Below, one piece after another: positions 38,276 through 49,499 of a stretch of 64,000 bases of DNA. The position numbers and the translations under genes are program-made. Under the pieces are notes generated by a model that saw nothing but the letters and a program-made list of their open reading frames with translations, ran no database searches and was not told where the DNA came from. Position 1 is the stretch's first letter. Every line of letters begins with the position of its first letter. The stretch comes from Lagopus muta (Eukaryota; Chordata; Aves; Galliformes; Phasianidae), in contig NC_064437.1 in the NCBI RefSeq assembly GCF_023343835.1, forward strand, positions 42,123,967 through 42,187,966. The letters are read 5' to 3'.

Positions 38276-39683
38276 GTAGGATTCGTAGTGCTGACGTCAA
38301 TGCTTCAATAGAAGACTGTATTTGAACTCTACTACCCAGGAAAATAGCAAAATCATGCTTTCTGGAAGTTACTTTGCCTCTTCCTAACCCTATTGGAGCT
38401 TATGATGGGGCCTTTTCTGGTGCTGGTGCTCACTCATTTCCTGGTTGTGTTACCATAAGCGTTCATGTGCATCCTCTGAGTGCTACAACAGTTCATTCAT
38501 TGACAGACAGCGGTTTCTGCATGTATGCACACATGCTGACTTGCACCAGGGCCTGTAAGTGTTGTGACTTACCAGCCCAAATAATCTGAGATACCAAATG
38601 AATTTCAGGGAAGTACACATCTCCAATATGAGTAGTTAACTTTTTCTGAGGAGACAAGAAAGGCTCAAAAATCGTTTTAGGCAAATCATTTTAGGCACAC
38701 CTTTTGTTCACGTCTCTGGATCTCACCTCCTAACCAAATGAAGCAGCTACATTTGAATGCATGCTTCTTGGTGCATTTCCAGATTCATTGACTAGCAGGC
38801 TCAGTCTCTTCAAAAACTAGGTCTGCTCCAATATTGCAAAACCTTTGCACAAAGCAGATCTATGCTTTTCTGGGTTCCTGTAGTTGTGACAGGCTATCTG
38901 TCTATCTATCCACTATCTGTGGAGATTTCTGTTATGTGATTTGTCTCACCATTCTCACTGAAATGAAATAATCCTAGGGAGTAAGGGCTCAGTCTCTGCT
39001 GTTGCAAGGCCACTAGAATAAATACTGTGTAATAAAATAATAAATTCAGCACAGTGTCCCAGGGCTCTGCTGTCACTTGAGGGGCTGAACACATTTGCCT
39101 TTGTCACAATATTTTTTTTCAGGTACAGTTGTAACTTAACATACTGAGTTCAAATATGGCAGAAAACGTTGTCATCTATATCAGCTAGTACTTATTTGCC
39201 AGACTTGAAATCTCATTATTTCAGAAGTCTGAAAACAGCTTTTTTCCACCTGGCAGCCTGATCGTTGCATGCATATCAGATGGAAGCTGTGTGATAAGCC
39301 AGTGCAAGGGAAAGTTAATTTCAGCAGGCAGGCTTGTGTTGAGGCTATGTGGGATTTGGTGTTAACAGCTCTGCTGCTTAGGATTATCTGTGCTCCAAAA
39401 AGTTGTGACCTCTTGCAGTAGAGTATCCCTAGAAAAGCTGTGGTATTGGATTCCTGTTCTTGCCTTTTGTCCTTCTGATTCTTTCAGTGATTCTGCTGAA
39501 GAGAGGTGGACAAGTGACTGCGTGGGAGCCTAGCTACTAGCTAGGGTCACCTCACCTCACTGGCAGAGAGCTTAGTCAATGCAGTCTGGTTTTATGCATT
39601 AACTTCCAAAACACATCTGTTATGTACTGTACTAATAGTATCCCATGTTGTGATGTGTTATTCTTACCTTTTTTTTTTTTTAG
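38276..39683 (+). other. MCU: MCU intron 6
   Basis: The 1.4-kb intron runs from a GTAGGA donor to a run of T ending TTTAG. A short CTAT/CTGT-rich tract occurs near 38897-38920. I see no other feature. Confidence 0.85.
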
Positions 39684-39800
39684 GAGTATGTTTATCCAGA
39701 TGCAAGAGACAGACAGTACTTACTATTCTTCCATAAAGGAGCCAAAAAGTCACGATTTGATCTAGAGAAATACAATCAACTCAAGGATGCAATTGCTCAG
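39684..39800 (+). CDS. MCU: MCU exon 7 (second coiled coil, start)
   Basis: The 117-nt exon (39 codons) encodes EYVYPDARDRQYLLFFHKGA followed by KKSRFDLEKYNQLKDAIAQ. It matches human residues about 288-326 with one obvious change (PDARD for PEARD). It lies on the matrix side after TM2. This juxtamembrane part contacts EMRE in the metazoan holocomplex, and the segment leads into the C-terminal coiled coil. It has a poly-T/TAG acceptor and a GTAATA donor, with phase 0 at both ends. Confidence 0.97.
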
Positions 39801-40899
39801 GTAATAAAGAGTTTTTTTCCATAGATAAGGCAAATTACTGCTTGTGAGTTCATCTGCTATTAATAGATGCACCTCAGACAAGAATGGTTCTTAGGTTTTC
39901 AGCTTATTTTCTTGTCACAGCTCCAGTGCAATCACTGAATTAGCTTTGATGTGCCCAGGAATAGAACAGCTAGAAGTGTAAATCAACATGAAACAGTTCC
40001 CTGTATCTATCTGTAATGGCCTTTTTAGAGACTGCTAGCAAACTTTGAGTTGCTTCAGGCACTTCATGCCTCAAAGGAGCCTAGTTCCAAGAGTTGCTTT
40101 CTTCTCAGTTCCTACATACCAGATGGATTTAGTGAGGGCTGAAAACTTGCATGCATTCAGTTTATTTCTCCCTCACAGCAATTCATTGCACTGAATTGAA
40201 GACCTGGAAAATACTGCTCAAGAAAGTTTCATTGCTAGAAGTGGTGGCAAATTTCTTGTAGGGGAAGATACTTGCAGTATGACTGTTCCCAGTGTGGGAT
40301 CTGATAAACAGAAGAGTTGAGCAGCAGAGATATTTCTCCTCATTTTTGAGGGACTTTCTATTAATAGAAGGCATGAGCGGGAAAAGCAGAACTACCACTC
40401 TCTCTCTCCACTTTCTCATTCTTCTGTATCACTGTTTATTCTCAAGCTCTGGAAATGACAATGTAGGATATATCCAAGGCAAGATGCGTTATCCCTCTTT
40501 TTTTGGAGCAGGAGAGCAGAGAGCTCTTTTGTGAAGAGCAGAGAAAGATCAGAACAAGACTGTGTAAAAGACTGAAGGTTTTCTTGTGCTATTCATTACT
40601 GACAGTCTTAGCCATTCCCATTAATCTAGCGCTTCTTAAAACAAAAACAAAAGTTCGAGGGGATCAGTTCTTTCCTACCATATTCCTTCTGAAGTGGTTG
40701 CATGTTAGCAAGTTGATAGAAGTGCAATGCAAGGGTCTTGAACTGATAGAAACGGTTTTCCCAGATCTGAGCCTTTTTCTTCCCTTCCAGGCAAGAAAAA
40801 TGAGAAAATACATAAATTATTCCCAATTTAGAAAGGGGCTTTGGGTTGGGGAAAGGTGTATTGGTAGCTTCTTCTTTATAATGTTTATTTTACTTTTAG
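39801..40899 (+). other. MCU: MCU intron 7
   Basis: The 1.1-kb intron runs from a GTAATA donor to a TTTTACTTTTAG acceptor. I see no repeat or other gene in it. Confidence 0.85.
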
Positions 40900-40977
40900 G
40901 CAGAATTGGACCTTAAGAGGCTTCGAGATCCACTGCAGGTTCACCTGCCCATCCAGCAAATTGATGAAAAGGACTGA
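40900..40977 (+). CDS. MCU: MCU exon 8 (C-terminus and stop)
   Basis: The 78-nt coding part encodes AELDLKRLRDPLQVHLPIQQ and IDEKD, ending at TGA (40975-40977). The human C-terminus is AEMDLKRLRDPLQVHLPLRQIGEKD, so length and end are conserved. Exons 2-8 total 906 nt, or 301 residues. With the human exon 1 contribution (50 residues) the protein would be 351 residues, the usual length. No frameshift or premature stop is seen, so the gene looks intact. Confidence 0.97.
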   Translation, partial: AELDLKRLRDPLQVHLPIQQIDEKD

Positions 40978-41034
40978 TCAGCAAAGAAGCTCTGAACTCT
41001 GGCAAAAAACCTGTTCATAGCTCTTGCCTTTTAA

Positions 41035-41040
41035 ATTAAA
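41035..41040 (+). promoter_or_regulatory. Possible proximal poly(A) signal (ATTAAA)
   Basis: ATTAAA occurs 58 bp after the MCU stop codon, and TG-rich sequence (GGTGGTGTGTGGGTGG) begins about 25 bp downstream. This is a classic layout for a proximal poly(A) site that would give a very short 3' UTR. Use of the site is inferred. Confidence 0.45.
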
Positions 41041-41747
41041 GCATTGCAGGTGGAAGCTGGGAGGTGGTGTGTGGGTGGAGGGTTTTTGGTTGGCTTTTTT
41101 TTTTTAACCTTTAATCAAGATAAAGGACTGTAAGGGGAAATCTCTTAAATTTGAAGATGGGGCATTGTGGAATGTTAGTTCCAAAAAGGGCTTGGCAAAT
41201 AGTCATATTTAAAACCGTGTGAATGGCAATTGTGTACAAATACAGGATTGGGGGGGTTCATGAAAAGAATGTAATGCTGGGGTAGGGATGTCTTCTTCCA
41301 GCTCTGCAGAGTCTGCCTCCTGATAAGACACCAGCAGCCTGCTTAGCTTTTTAAAGTTTCCTTTACCTGACTCAGTTCTCTCTTTCTCTCTTAACAAAAC
41401 ATAAAAGGGAAAAAAAAAAAGAACAAAGAATCCACGCCACCTGGAGCTATGGCTGGTGATCAGATCTTGCGCTCCACCGCCATTAACACGCACACTTCTG
41501 ATCAGACCTGGTCTCTTTTATAAAGTTACTACAAGACTGCTTTCTACTGGAAAACCGTGAGCTTTCCCTCCCCAGCCCTGTCCCATGTGCTCCATTTTCC
41601 TCCTTTGCTTATTTGTAGCACAGACTGATTGTGAGCCAAGTGAGAGAAGGAACAAGTTCTCTTTTGGACATTTGATAATTGGTATTTTGGAGTATTCCGT
41701 AATAACTATATAAACTTGTGTCCCAATGCCCTTGAGTTCCTTCTAGA

Positions 41748-41753
41748 AATAAA
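41748..41753 (+). promoter_or_regulatory. Possible intermediate poly(A) signal (AATAAA)
   Basis: AATAAA lies in the MCU 3' UTR about 770 bp after the stop codon. TGTGAGTT occurs about 15 bp downstream. Alternative use is possible but unproven. Confidence 0.4.
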
Positions 41754-42374
41754 TGGCAGCATTGCATGTGAGTTATAATATTCAGTCTCATGGGAGGGAG
41801 ATTCCCCTCTTATACCAAATCTGATAGCCACCTGGACTACGGAATTATGAAGGCTTAAGGGATTAAGAAACTGTCTCAGAATCATGACTCCTGCTTAGCT
41901 GAACAGTTTTGGAATGTGATATAATTAAACTCGATATTTGATTGTATAATGGAATGAAAGGTCTCATGGTCAAAGCATTTTCCTCACCCAAAGGCTTTTT
42001 GAAAGCCCGGGGCTCTTACAGTGCATAACCGCTTCAGTTCTCCTGCACTTCCCCTACTTAAGTAGCTTTAAATGACCTTTGCACCCACAGGTCATGATTT
42101 CATAGGGTTGGCTAATGACATCTCTTGTTCTTAGCTAAAAGAAATGGAGGAAGGAAAATCAACCCATTGCCCTCTCTTCTAGCCAAGCAGATAGAACTCA
42201 TCTTTATTCAAAGCTGGTCAGTCTCTTTAGCATCCTACTGATAAATACTGTGGAGACAAGATGAAGGTGGGAGAAGGGCACTAAGCTTTATATGCAGAAA
42301 AGTTTGCTGCTTTTTTGAAATTTCACTACTGTTCCTCACTGTGTCATGGAAAGAAGCTTCTGGTTTTGGTTGTT

Positions 42375-42376
<2 letters not shown>

Positions 42377-42418
<42 letters not shown>
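42377..42418. repeat. T42 homopolymer in the MCU 3' UTR
   Basis: Forty-two consecutive T residues are followed 14 bp later by an A-run (42433-42442). In the mRNA this is a U42 tract about 440 nt upstream of the distal poly(A) signal. It may be a reverse-oriented poly(A) tail of an old retro-insertion or a plain mononucleotide expansion. Its length is probably polymorphic or affected by sequencing. Confidence 0.95.
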
Positions 42419-42419
<1 letters not shown>

Positions 42420-42856
42420 AGAACTGTGTTTAAAAAAAAAAACAGCAGCAAAAGTCAAACAAATCACGTTAAGCAGATGCCAGGTGCCTTGCAGATGTGG
42501 AAATACAGCTGGGATTGCTGCCTATTCTCACTCAATGGCATGTTGGACCGAATGGGTGCATGTTTCTAGTTTTTTTTTCTCCCTTCCCCCTTTCCTCTGT
42601 CTTTCAGTTTAATTACATTGTGAGATTATTTTTTATCTGTTATATCTTGTTTGTGTGATGAGTTTAAAAGGGGAAAAAAATGAACACAATCCTGTAGCTG
42701 AATCCATGGTGTGTGTTTGGGATGAGGGGGAGGGAGCATGGAGAAAAGTCCTTCTTTAAGAAAACACAAAAAACACACACAAAAAAAACCCTGAAAATGT
42801 GTAAAATCCTGTATCATTTATGAAATATGTATAAAAGAGCAATGTACTTCTGGAAC

Positions 42857-42862
42857 AATAAA
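42857..42862 (+). promoter_or_regulatory. MCU: Distal poly(A) signal of MCU (AATAAA)
   Basis: AATAAATAA at 42857-42865 is followed 20-30 bp later by TCGGTGCTCTTG, a GU/U-rich downstream element. This is the best candidate for the main MCU transcript end, near 42875-42885. Confidence 0.75.
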
Positions 42863-42869
42863 TAACTAT

Positions 42870-43097
42870 TCAATTTTTGAATCGGTGCTCTTGAATAACA
42901 TCACTTTCCCCAGATATATATTGTATGTTGGCAGCCATCTCCTGAGTTTCCTCCATTTCTTTTTGTTTAGGTGGTTTCTTCCTGACCTTAACATCACTGA
43001 GGCCACGTGGTGCAGATAATAACTTTCCTGAAGAAGCTTGGATGGAGGTCTTCTTGCTGCCATATCTAGCTGCATAACACAGGGATCTCAAGACCAA
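42870..43097 (-). other. Unexplained antisense ORF at the MCU 3' end (hypothetical)
   Basis: A 75-codon open frame on the minus strand ends at a TGA lying within or next to the MCU cleavage site, tail-to-tail with MCU. It begins with a TTG, not an ATG, so if real it would be an internal or last exon. An AG acceptor candidate lies at ATGCAG just inside the frame. It encodes SLCYAARYGSKKTSIQASSG, then KLLSAPRGLSDVKVRKKPPK and QKEMEETQEMAANIQYISGE. The N-terminal half is basic and Ser/Ala-rich, like a mitochondrial presequence, and the rest is charged and helical. Codon choice looks more like coding DNA than the neighbouring frames do. I do not recognise the protein. It could be a terminal exon, a retrocopy fragment or chance. 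Confidence 0.3.
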
Positions 43098-43770
43098 TTG
43101 AGGTGGTCAGGTAGAAGTAGAGATGTTTGGTCTAACAAAGGTGGCTACCTTTATTTGACCAGCATAGTAGTTCCCTGTGGAGGCTGACAACATCTGGTGA
43201 CATGTTACAAGTTGCAGAATAAGATGTATGTAACACCCAGCAACCTAAAACATGCCAAGCATGTTTCTGTAGTGCATTCAAATACTGTTTCAAAGGAAAG
43301 TTCAAGTTTTAAGCTCACATTCCTTCCTTACTGAGCCCTCCTGAGTCCTTTAATGGCTTTGATTAATCTGATTAGTCACGATGATATATCTTTAATTCAT
43401 TAACATTATGTATCAGCAGACTGTGTACTTAATCCTAACTTTATGGGATATTAGGAAGAGATGTTCAGTGTGAGAAGATTTTTATCATGTCTGTAAAACT
43501 TTATGCTTGTCAGCTTTTCCAACAGTGAAGTCTCTTGTCTGTCTTTAAAGTCAGAGATGAGGGACCAGAGGCTGTTAACGGTGGTGAGCTGCTTTTAAAC
43601 ATTGCTGAAATTTACTTCAGCAGTGCTGGCAAACCCTTTTCCTCCAAGCAGCTCAGAACAATTGTGTAAGAATGCATCCATTTTCTCATCAAGAAGAACT
43701 GAAGGTTTTGACACTTAACACCAAAATCCGTATTTTGAAAGCAGGAAAGCACTAGAAGGCTGTGCTGCCA

Positions 43771-44563
43771 TTGAACAAGACAGACTGGAGAGTTGGACAG
43801 AGTGGGGTTCAACAAGACTAAATGTAGGTTCCTGCAGCTGGGGAGGAATAACTGCATGCATCAGTACAGGTTAGGGGCTGACCTGCTGGAGAGAAGCTCT
43901 GAGAAGAAGAACCTGAGTGTCCTGGTGGACAACAGGTTGGCCCTGAGCCAGCAGTGTGTTTTTGTGGCCAAGAAGGCCAGTGGAATCTAGGGATGCGTTA
44001 AGATGAATGTGGCCAGCAAGTTGAGGGAGGTGATCCTCTCTGTCTACTCTGCCCTGGTGAGGCTGCACCTGGAGCACTGTGTCCAGTTCTGGGCTCTGTG
44101 TTTCGAAAAAGACAGGGATATTCAAAAGAGAGTCCAGCAAGGGGCCACAAAGATGATGAGGGGTCTGGAGCATCTCCCATACGAGGAAAGGCTGAGAGAC
44201 CTGGGACTGTTCAGCCAAAACTGAAAGATGATACTGTCTATGTTTAGAAGTATCTGATGTGCAGGAGACAAATGGATGGGGCCAGGCTTTTTTCAGTGAT
44301 GTGTGGTGACAGAATAAGGAGCAGTGGGCAAACACTGGAACACCAGAAGTTCCATACAAACATGAAAAAAATTATTTACTGTGAGGTGACAGTACACTGG
44401 AACAGGCTGTCTGGATAGGCTGTGGAGCCTCCTTCTCTGAGGATATCCAAGACCTTCCTGAATGCTTTCCTGTGCAGCCTACTTGTAGGGTAGCAGCCTG
44501 CTTTAGCAGGAGATTGGGCTCAATGATCTCCAGATGACCCTTCTGATTCTTGTGATTTCTGGA
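43771..44563 (+). mobile_element. CR1 LINE copy A, 5'-truncated and broken
   Basis: The + strand frames carry CR1 ORF2 remnants: CRFLQLGRNNCMHQYRLGAD and NLSVLVDNRLALSQQC at 43793-43990, then [20 protein letters not shown] and [20 protein letters not shown] at 44003-44224. An in-frame stop (AATCTAG) separates them. The 3' part decays after 44220 and ends near 44563 with CR1-like TGATCTCCAGATGACCCTTC and TGATTTCTG. It is dead, and a second CR1 follows directly. Confidence 0.88.
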
Positions 44564-45590
44564 GAAGCTGGCAGCCCATGGCTTGGATAGGCACATTCTT
44601 TGCTGGGTAAAAAATTGGCTGGATTGGCTCAGAAAGTAGTGGTGAATGGAGTAAACACCAGATGGCAACCAGTCACGAGTGGTCTTCCTCAGGGGTTGGT
44701 ATTGGGACCTGTCCTGTTTGATATCTTTATTCATGACCTGGATGAGGACATTGAGTGCATCCTCAATAAGTTTGCAGATAACACCAAGTTGGCTGGAAGT
44801 GTCGATCTGCCTTGGGGTAGGAAGGCCCTACAGAGGGATCTGGACAGGCTGGATTGCTGGGCAGAGGCCAATGGGATGAGGTTCAGCAAGACCAAGTGCC
44901 AGGTCCTGCGCTTTGGCCACAGCAACCTCAGGCAACAGTAGAGGCTTGGGGTAGAGTGACTGGTTTCCTCTGTGTAGAGGAAACAGACCTGGGGTACTGG
45001 ACAACGCTTAGTTGAATGTGAGCCAGCAGTGTGCGCAGGTCAATGCCAATGGCAAGAAGGCCAGTGGCATCCTGACTTGTATCAGAAATGGTGCAGTCAG
45101 CAGGAGCAGGAAGAGATTGTGCCTCTGTGCTCAGCTCTGGTGAGGCTGCTCCTTGAGTGCTGTGTTCAGTGTTGGGCCCCTTGCTACAAGAAAGGCATGG
45201 AGGCCCTGCAGCACGTTCTCAGCCTGGAGAAGAGGAGGTGCAGGGGGGACCTTATTGCCCTCTACAACTCTTAGAAAGGAGGTTGTGCTAAGATGTGGGT
45301 CAACCTTTTCCATGTAGCTGGCAATAGTACAAGAGGGAATGGCCTCAACTTGCACCAGGAGAGAATTCAGGTTGGGTGTTAGGAAATACTACTTCTTTGA
45401 GAGCGCTGTCAGGTGCTGGCATGGGCTGCCTAGGGAGGTGGAGGAGTCACTGTCGCTGGAGGTGTTCAAGAAACGTTTAATGTTGTACAGAGGGACATGG
45501 TTCAGTGGGAAATATTGATGATAGGTGCACTGATGGACTGGATGATCTTGGAGATCCTTCCAACCTTGGTGGTTCTGTGATTGTCTGGTA
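44564..45590 (+). mobile_element. CR1 LINE copy B, 5'-truncated
   Basis: This copy begins near 44565 with CR1 sequence (CCCATGGCTTGGATAGGCAC) and runs to a CR1 3' end (TGATCTTGGAGATCCTTCCA then GGTGGTTCTGTGATTG) near 45590. The RT region encodes [20 protein letters not shown] and [17 protein letters not shown]. The catalytic FADD box is changed to FADN, so the enzyme would be inactive. Later frames have stops and shifts. It lies head-to-tail with copy A and retains more of the RT domain. Confidence 0.88.
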
Positions 45591-46072
45591 TGTTCCTGTC
45601 CCACTGACTCAATTTTAAGTGCAAACAGTGCCAGAATCTTAATGCAACATTGTTTTTTTAAGACCTCACGAAGTATAAACAGCAGCATCTATTGCAATGT
45701 TCTGATGCCTCTTTTTCTACCAGTTTTATTGTCTATTTGCTTTTAATCTCTCCTCTCATTTTCTGTAAAGGACCTTTCAAATAAACAAGTTTAAAATTGT
45801 CTGGAGAAATTTGAGATTCCCTTTTGTCATGTCAGCGAGGCTCCAGAGGAGGTGTTCCCAGCCTCTTTCTTCAAGAAACACATTTTCTTTGACCCTGTAA
45901 TTCTTCTACCTGGCAGGTAGTCATGATGATGATCTCTTTGCAACTTCTTACATTGATGTGGGTTTGTGTGTTAGCTGTTAGATCATTGTACTGCATCAGT
46001 CAAGTAAAGGTGGCCAAACTTGCCTCACCTTTCTAAACTGGTGGAGCAGTTCATTTGATCTACTCTGTGGGT

Positions 46073-46100
46073 TTTGTTTTTTGTTTTTTTGTTTTGTTTT
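46073..46100. repeat. (TTTTG)n-like simple repeat
   Basis: A T-rich tract with periodic G lies in the MCU-OIT3 intergenic region. It is a simple repeat with no coding potential. Confidence 0.75.
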
Positions 46101-49100
46101 GTGTGGAGCAGTAAACATAAACTGCATTTCTGCGCCATGTTGCATGACTATTTAGTTTTCACATTAGAAGTAATTTTTGTTATATTTGAAGTATTTTTTA
46201 TCTGTTCCCATATTGCTCTTAAAATTGGTTTTATTTCTGTATTGATATAAAAAGGGTGAGAAATAAAATACTGAAATGGAAACTAAACCTGCAGTGTATC
46301 GAAACCTTGGACTATTGGAGAAGCTGGTTTGACACTGTGTCCCTGTGAGGTTGTAAAAGATGGATTCTGCTTCTCTTTCCGCCTTAGTTACATAATTGGA
46401 GGTTTGCAGTCTGTTTGTATGGTAACTGAGAGTCGTGGAAAAAACACTGGGTACTGTAGGACTTTTGGAAAACACTCTTAAAAACCAAGTTGGGCATCAG
46501 AGGGCTCAGAAAGGGAAGGCAGCTAACTGCTCTCATTCACTGGGAGTTGTGTAAGTACACAACCGATGTGATTATTTTAGTATGGATTTTGTGATCTACA
46601 TGTATTGAGTTTGCTCATATTTTGCCAAACTTGTGTTCGCTCTCTGATCTCAACAGGCTTTCCCATTGGCACTGTGTCCTAGGACAAACTGTTTACAGAA
46701 ACAACAGCTATCTCAAAGTCCTTGACATTACTGCAATCCATCTCAGCAGCCTGTCAGGGGTTATTGTGAACATACATCCTCAAATCAATTGCAGACAAGG
46801 GTGCTGTCACATGTGTTTGAGCACTTCTTGCTCTTGGTGCAGGAAGTGCTGATTAGCTCTTCCTCCTGGCCCTTCTGGGCGGGCTGCAGAAGCTGCTCAT
46901 GCCCAGCAGCTCTTCTTGGCACATCACGCTTTCATCAAACGTTGATGGCTGTGAAAAGGCTGGTCTCATCAAACACTGAAGCGTCTTGATTCATTAGTCT
47001 ATTTCATACAGCATAAGACTTTCCAGCACAGATCTTTTTTTTGAAGGGTACGAGTTCCTTGCGTAAGGACAGTGAAGCACCGCATCTCTGGGAGAGCTGA
47101 GAGATGCTGCCACCTACACCATTGATGGCATTAGGAATAGACGTAGCTAAGCTTAGCAGCAAGATTGGGAACTCCCATCTGTTAGGTACCAAAACAAAAA
47201 TCCAGCCCTCTGTTTCAGTATTGCCTTCCCTCTTCATATCTTTTAACCTCCACTGATGACCAGTTTTAAGTAGTAATATTTTGATTCTCATTATTATTGC
47301 TGCTTGGGAAGTCAGGATTGCACATCTTTGGTGGGAGGAAATGGAGGTCAGAAAGAACAAATTTGTCAGGTCTGTCTAGAAAGTATAGACCCTAGTGTAC
47401 TCCACTGGACTTATTTTTATCTCTTGGAGGGCCTATTTGCAGACTTTATTTCTCCCTCTGGAATAATTGCTCCACCCCCCTGAGGCAGAGGTTTGCAGCG
47501 TTCTGCTCCAGTACAGAATAGTTTTATCTGTGGTGGAATCAGGCCTATGCATATCACCTGAAGTGACTTACAAAGCAAAAAATGCTGATAGTAGTGTTGC
47601 TTCAGCTGGTGCCTCTTCCAGAAGACACAGCCTGTCCTTTCTGTGGATCAGAAAGATATTTAGAGGCAGCACGCTGCCTTCTTCAACTTTATACTGATTT
47701 CTTGTACTAGGCACTTATAGTAATTCAGGGTAGAATTGTTTCCGGCAGTGCTGGGGCATCCCCTAGCTTTAGTGTGTTATAGATTACTTAAAAGAGACTT
47801 TTTATAAGACTGTTGAGGCTCAAAACTGCTATGATGCAGTTTATTTCCATACATTAATTGCTAATAGTCACTTGTGTGTCAAAATACTGCTGTGTCAGTT
47901 CTAATATACTTACAAAATAAAAGCAGCTGGTAACAAAATGATTCAGAGAGAAGTGCATATACCTCTAACACTAACAGAATATTCAATTAAATCCTGTCAG
48001 TTTTATTTACCTAGGAACTTAAATATGAATCAACCTGTGAGTGAAAATGGCACAATATAATTTCCTGTGCCTCACTGTATTATTTTATGTTCAAATTTAG
48101 TTTCTGTTCTGGGAATTCGCATAATCACCTTCTGAGGGTTATCTCCTTTGCTAGCTTTGCATAGTGAATTTTTTTTCTCTTTTCCTGTGTTTGAAAAAAC
48201 TTTCCTGCTACTGTGAGCTGTCAGCATGATATAACCAGAAATACTTTTTGTGGTGGTGATGGGAGCGACAGCAGTCATCTATAAAGCAGCTTTTGTCGTT
48301 CACTGGAATTGTTCACAACTGAGAAAGACCCCAGCACTGGGGTGGAGCGTATATTGCACTGTGCTGCCAAGGGAAGCACAGAGGGAAACCACTGAGAACT
48401 TTCTGTAGTGTACAGTGATGGTGGCCTATCTCCACAAAGTAGTCAAATACAATTTGTCTTATGTAAATTCAAGATGAAAAAAACAAAGCCATTTTTCCCC
48501 TCTGCGATTTGAAGCAAGCACATCAATCTTGACGTTCTCCCTTTGCTCCATTGCATCAGCCTACTGCAAAGTGTGGGGTATAATAGTGGGAGAACTGCTT
48601 GATTGTGCAATTGCTGTAGGCTTAGTTTTATTCCCTGTGGATGGAAAGCTTGCAGATGATTTCCTGAGGGAAACTGTACAATCACTGTAAGCAGGGAGGG
48701 ACCTGTGTGTGTATAGAGGTGTATGGTAAAGCATATATTCTAATCTGTTCTGTGTAATAGGAGCTCCATCTTAGTGGAATTAGAAAGATCCCTTTGTGTT
48801 CCTTCACTCTGTCCTTTGTATCTCATTGACAATCATGGTGCTTGGTCTGCTTTGATAGAAAGAGGTTTTGGTAAGCTGAGGACTAGTGCAGTCATCTCAT
48901 CTGCAGACAGAGCATAAAGTTGTGGCCTGCAACTTAGCTTAAGTGCCTTTCAACTCATAAGGCAGAGGTCCTCAATTGCTCAGTCTTACATTGAGGTTAA
49001 TTCAATACTGTTGGGTTCCTTGCTTTTATTATTTAGACAGAAAACATAAGATTACTACAGAAAGATGTCTTTGCCTTGCTTGATAATCTTGCTGCAGTGA

Positions 49101-49499
49101 TTGGTTTATGTGATCAGAAGTGGAAAGGGTTTTTGCCTAGCGTAAGAACAGCTTACTTCCCTGTGGGGCACCATTCCATTAAGATGACTGATGTTCCTAT
49201 TGTAGCCTGAGTCCCAGAACTTATTTGCAATCTCTACTCAGGATGTTCAGTTCTCCTTTTGATCACTATTTCCTGCAGTTAAAGCTCTCTAGCTGGCATT
49301 TTCTGGCTGAGGGGGAGCCATGAAGTTGTATGACTTGGGGAAGGAGCAGAGATAACAATAAGCACCCATCTGTTCTTCTTTTCCATCCCTTTGGGATGTC
49401 CGGGTGTCCCCTGGTTAGAATTCTTCTCCAGATAAGATAGTGAAGGTGCCACTGTGGGGCAGTCAGGCAAGAAAACAATAGTGAATTGAGTCCAAAACA

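Larger units (their letters stand above)
40978..42880 (+). other. MCU: MCU 3' UTR
   Basis: The UTR is about 1.9 kb from the stop codon to just past the AATAAA at 42857. It contains possible earlier poly(A) signals (ATTAAA at 41035-41040, AATAAA at 41748-41753), a T42 tract at 42377-42418, an A-run at 42433-42442, and a CA/A-rich stretch near 42763-42788. The last 120 bp or so has the look of a conserved UTR end. The exact 3' end is inferred from the signal position and the GT-rich sequence after it. Confidence 0.75.
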
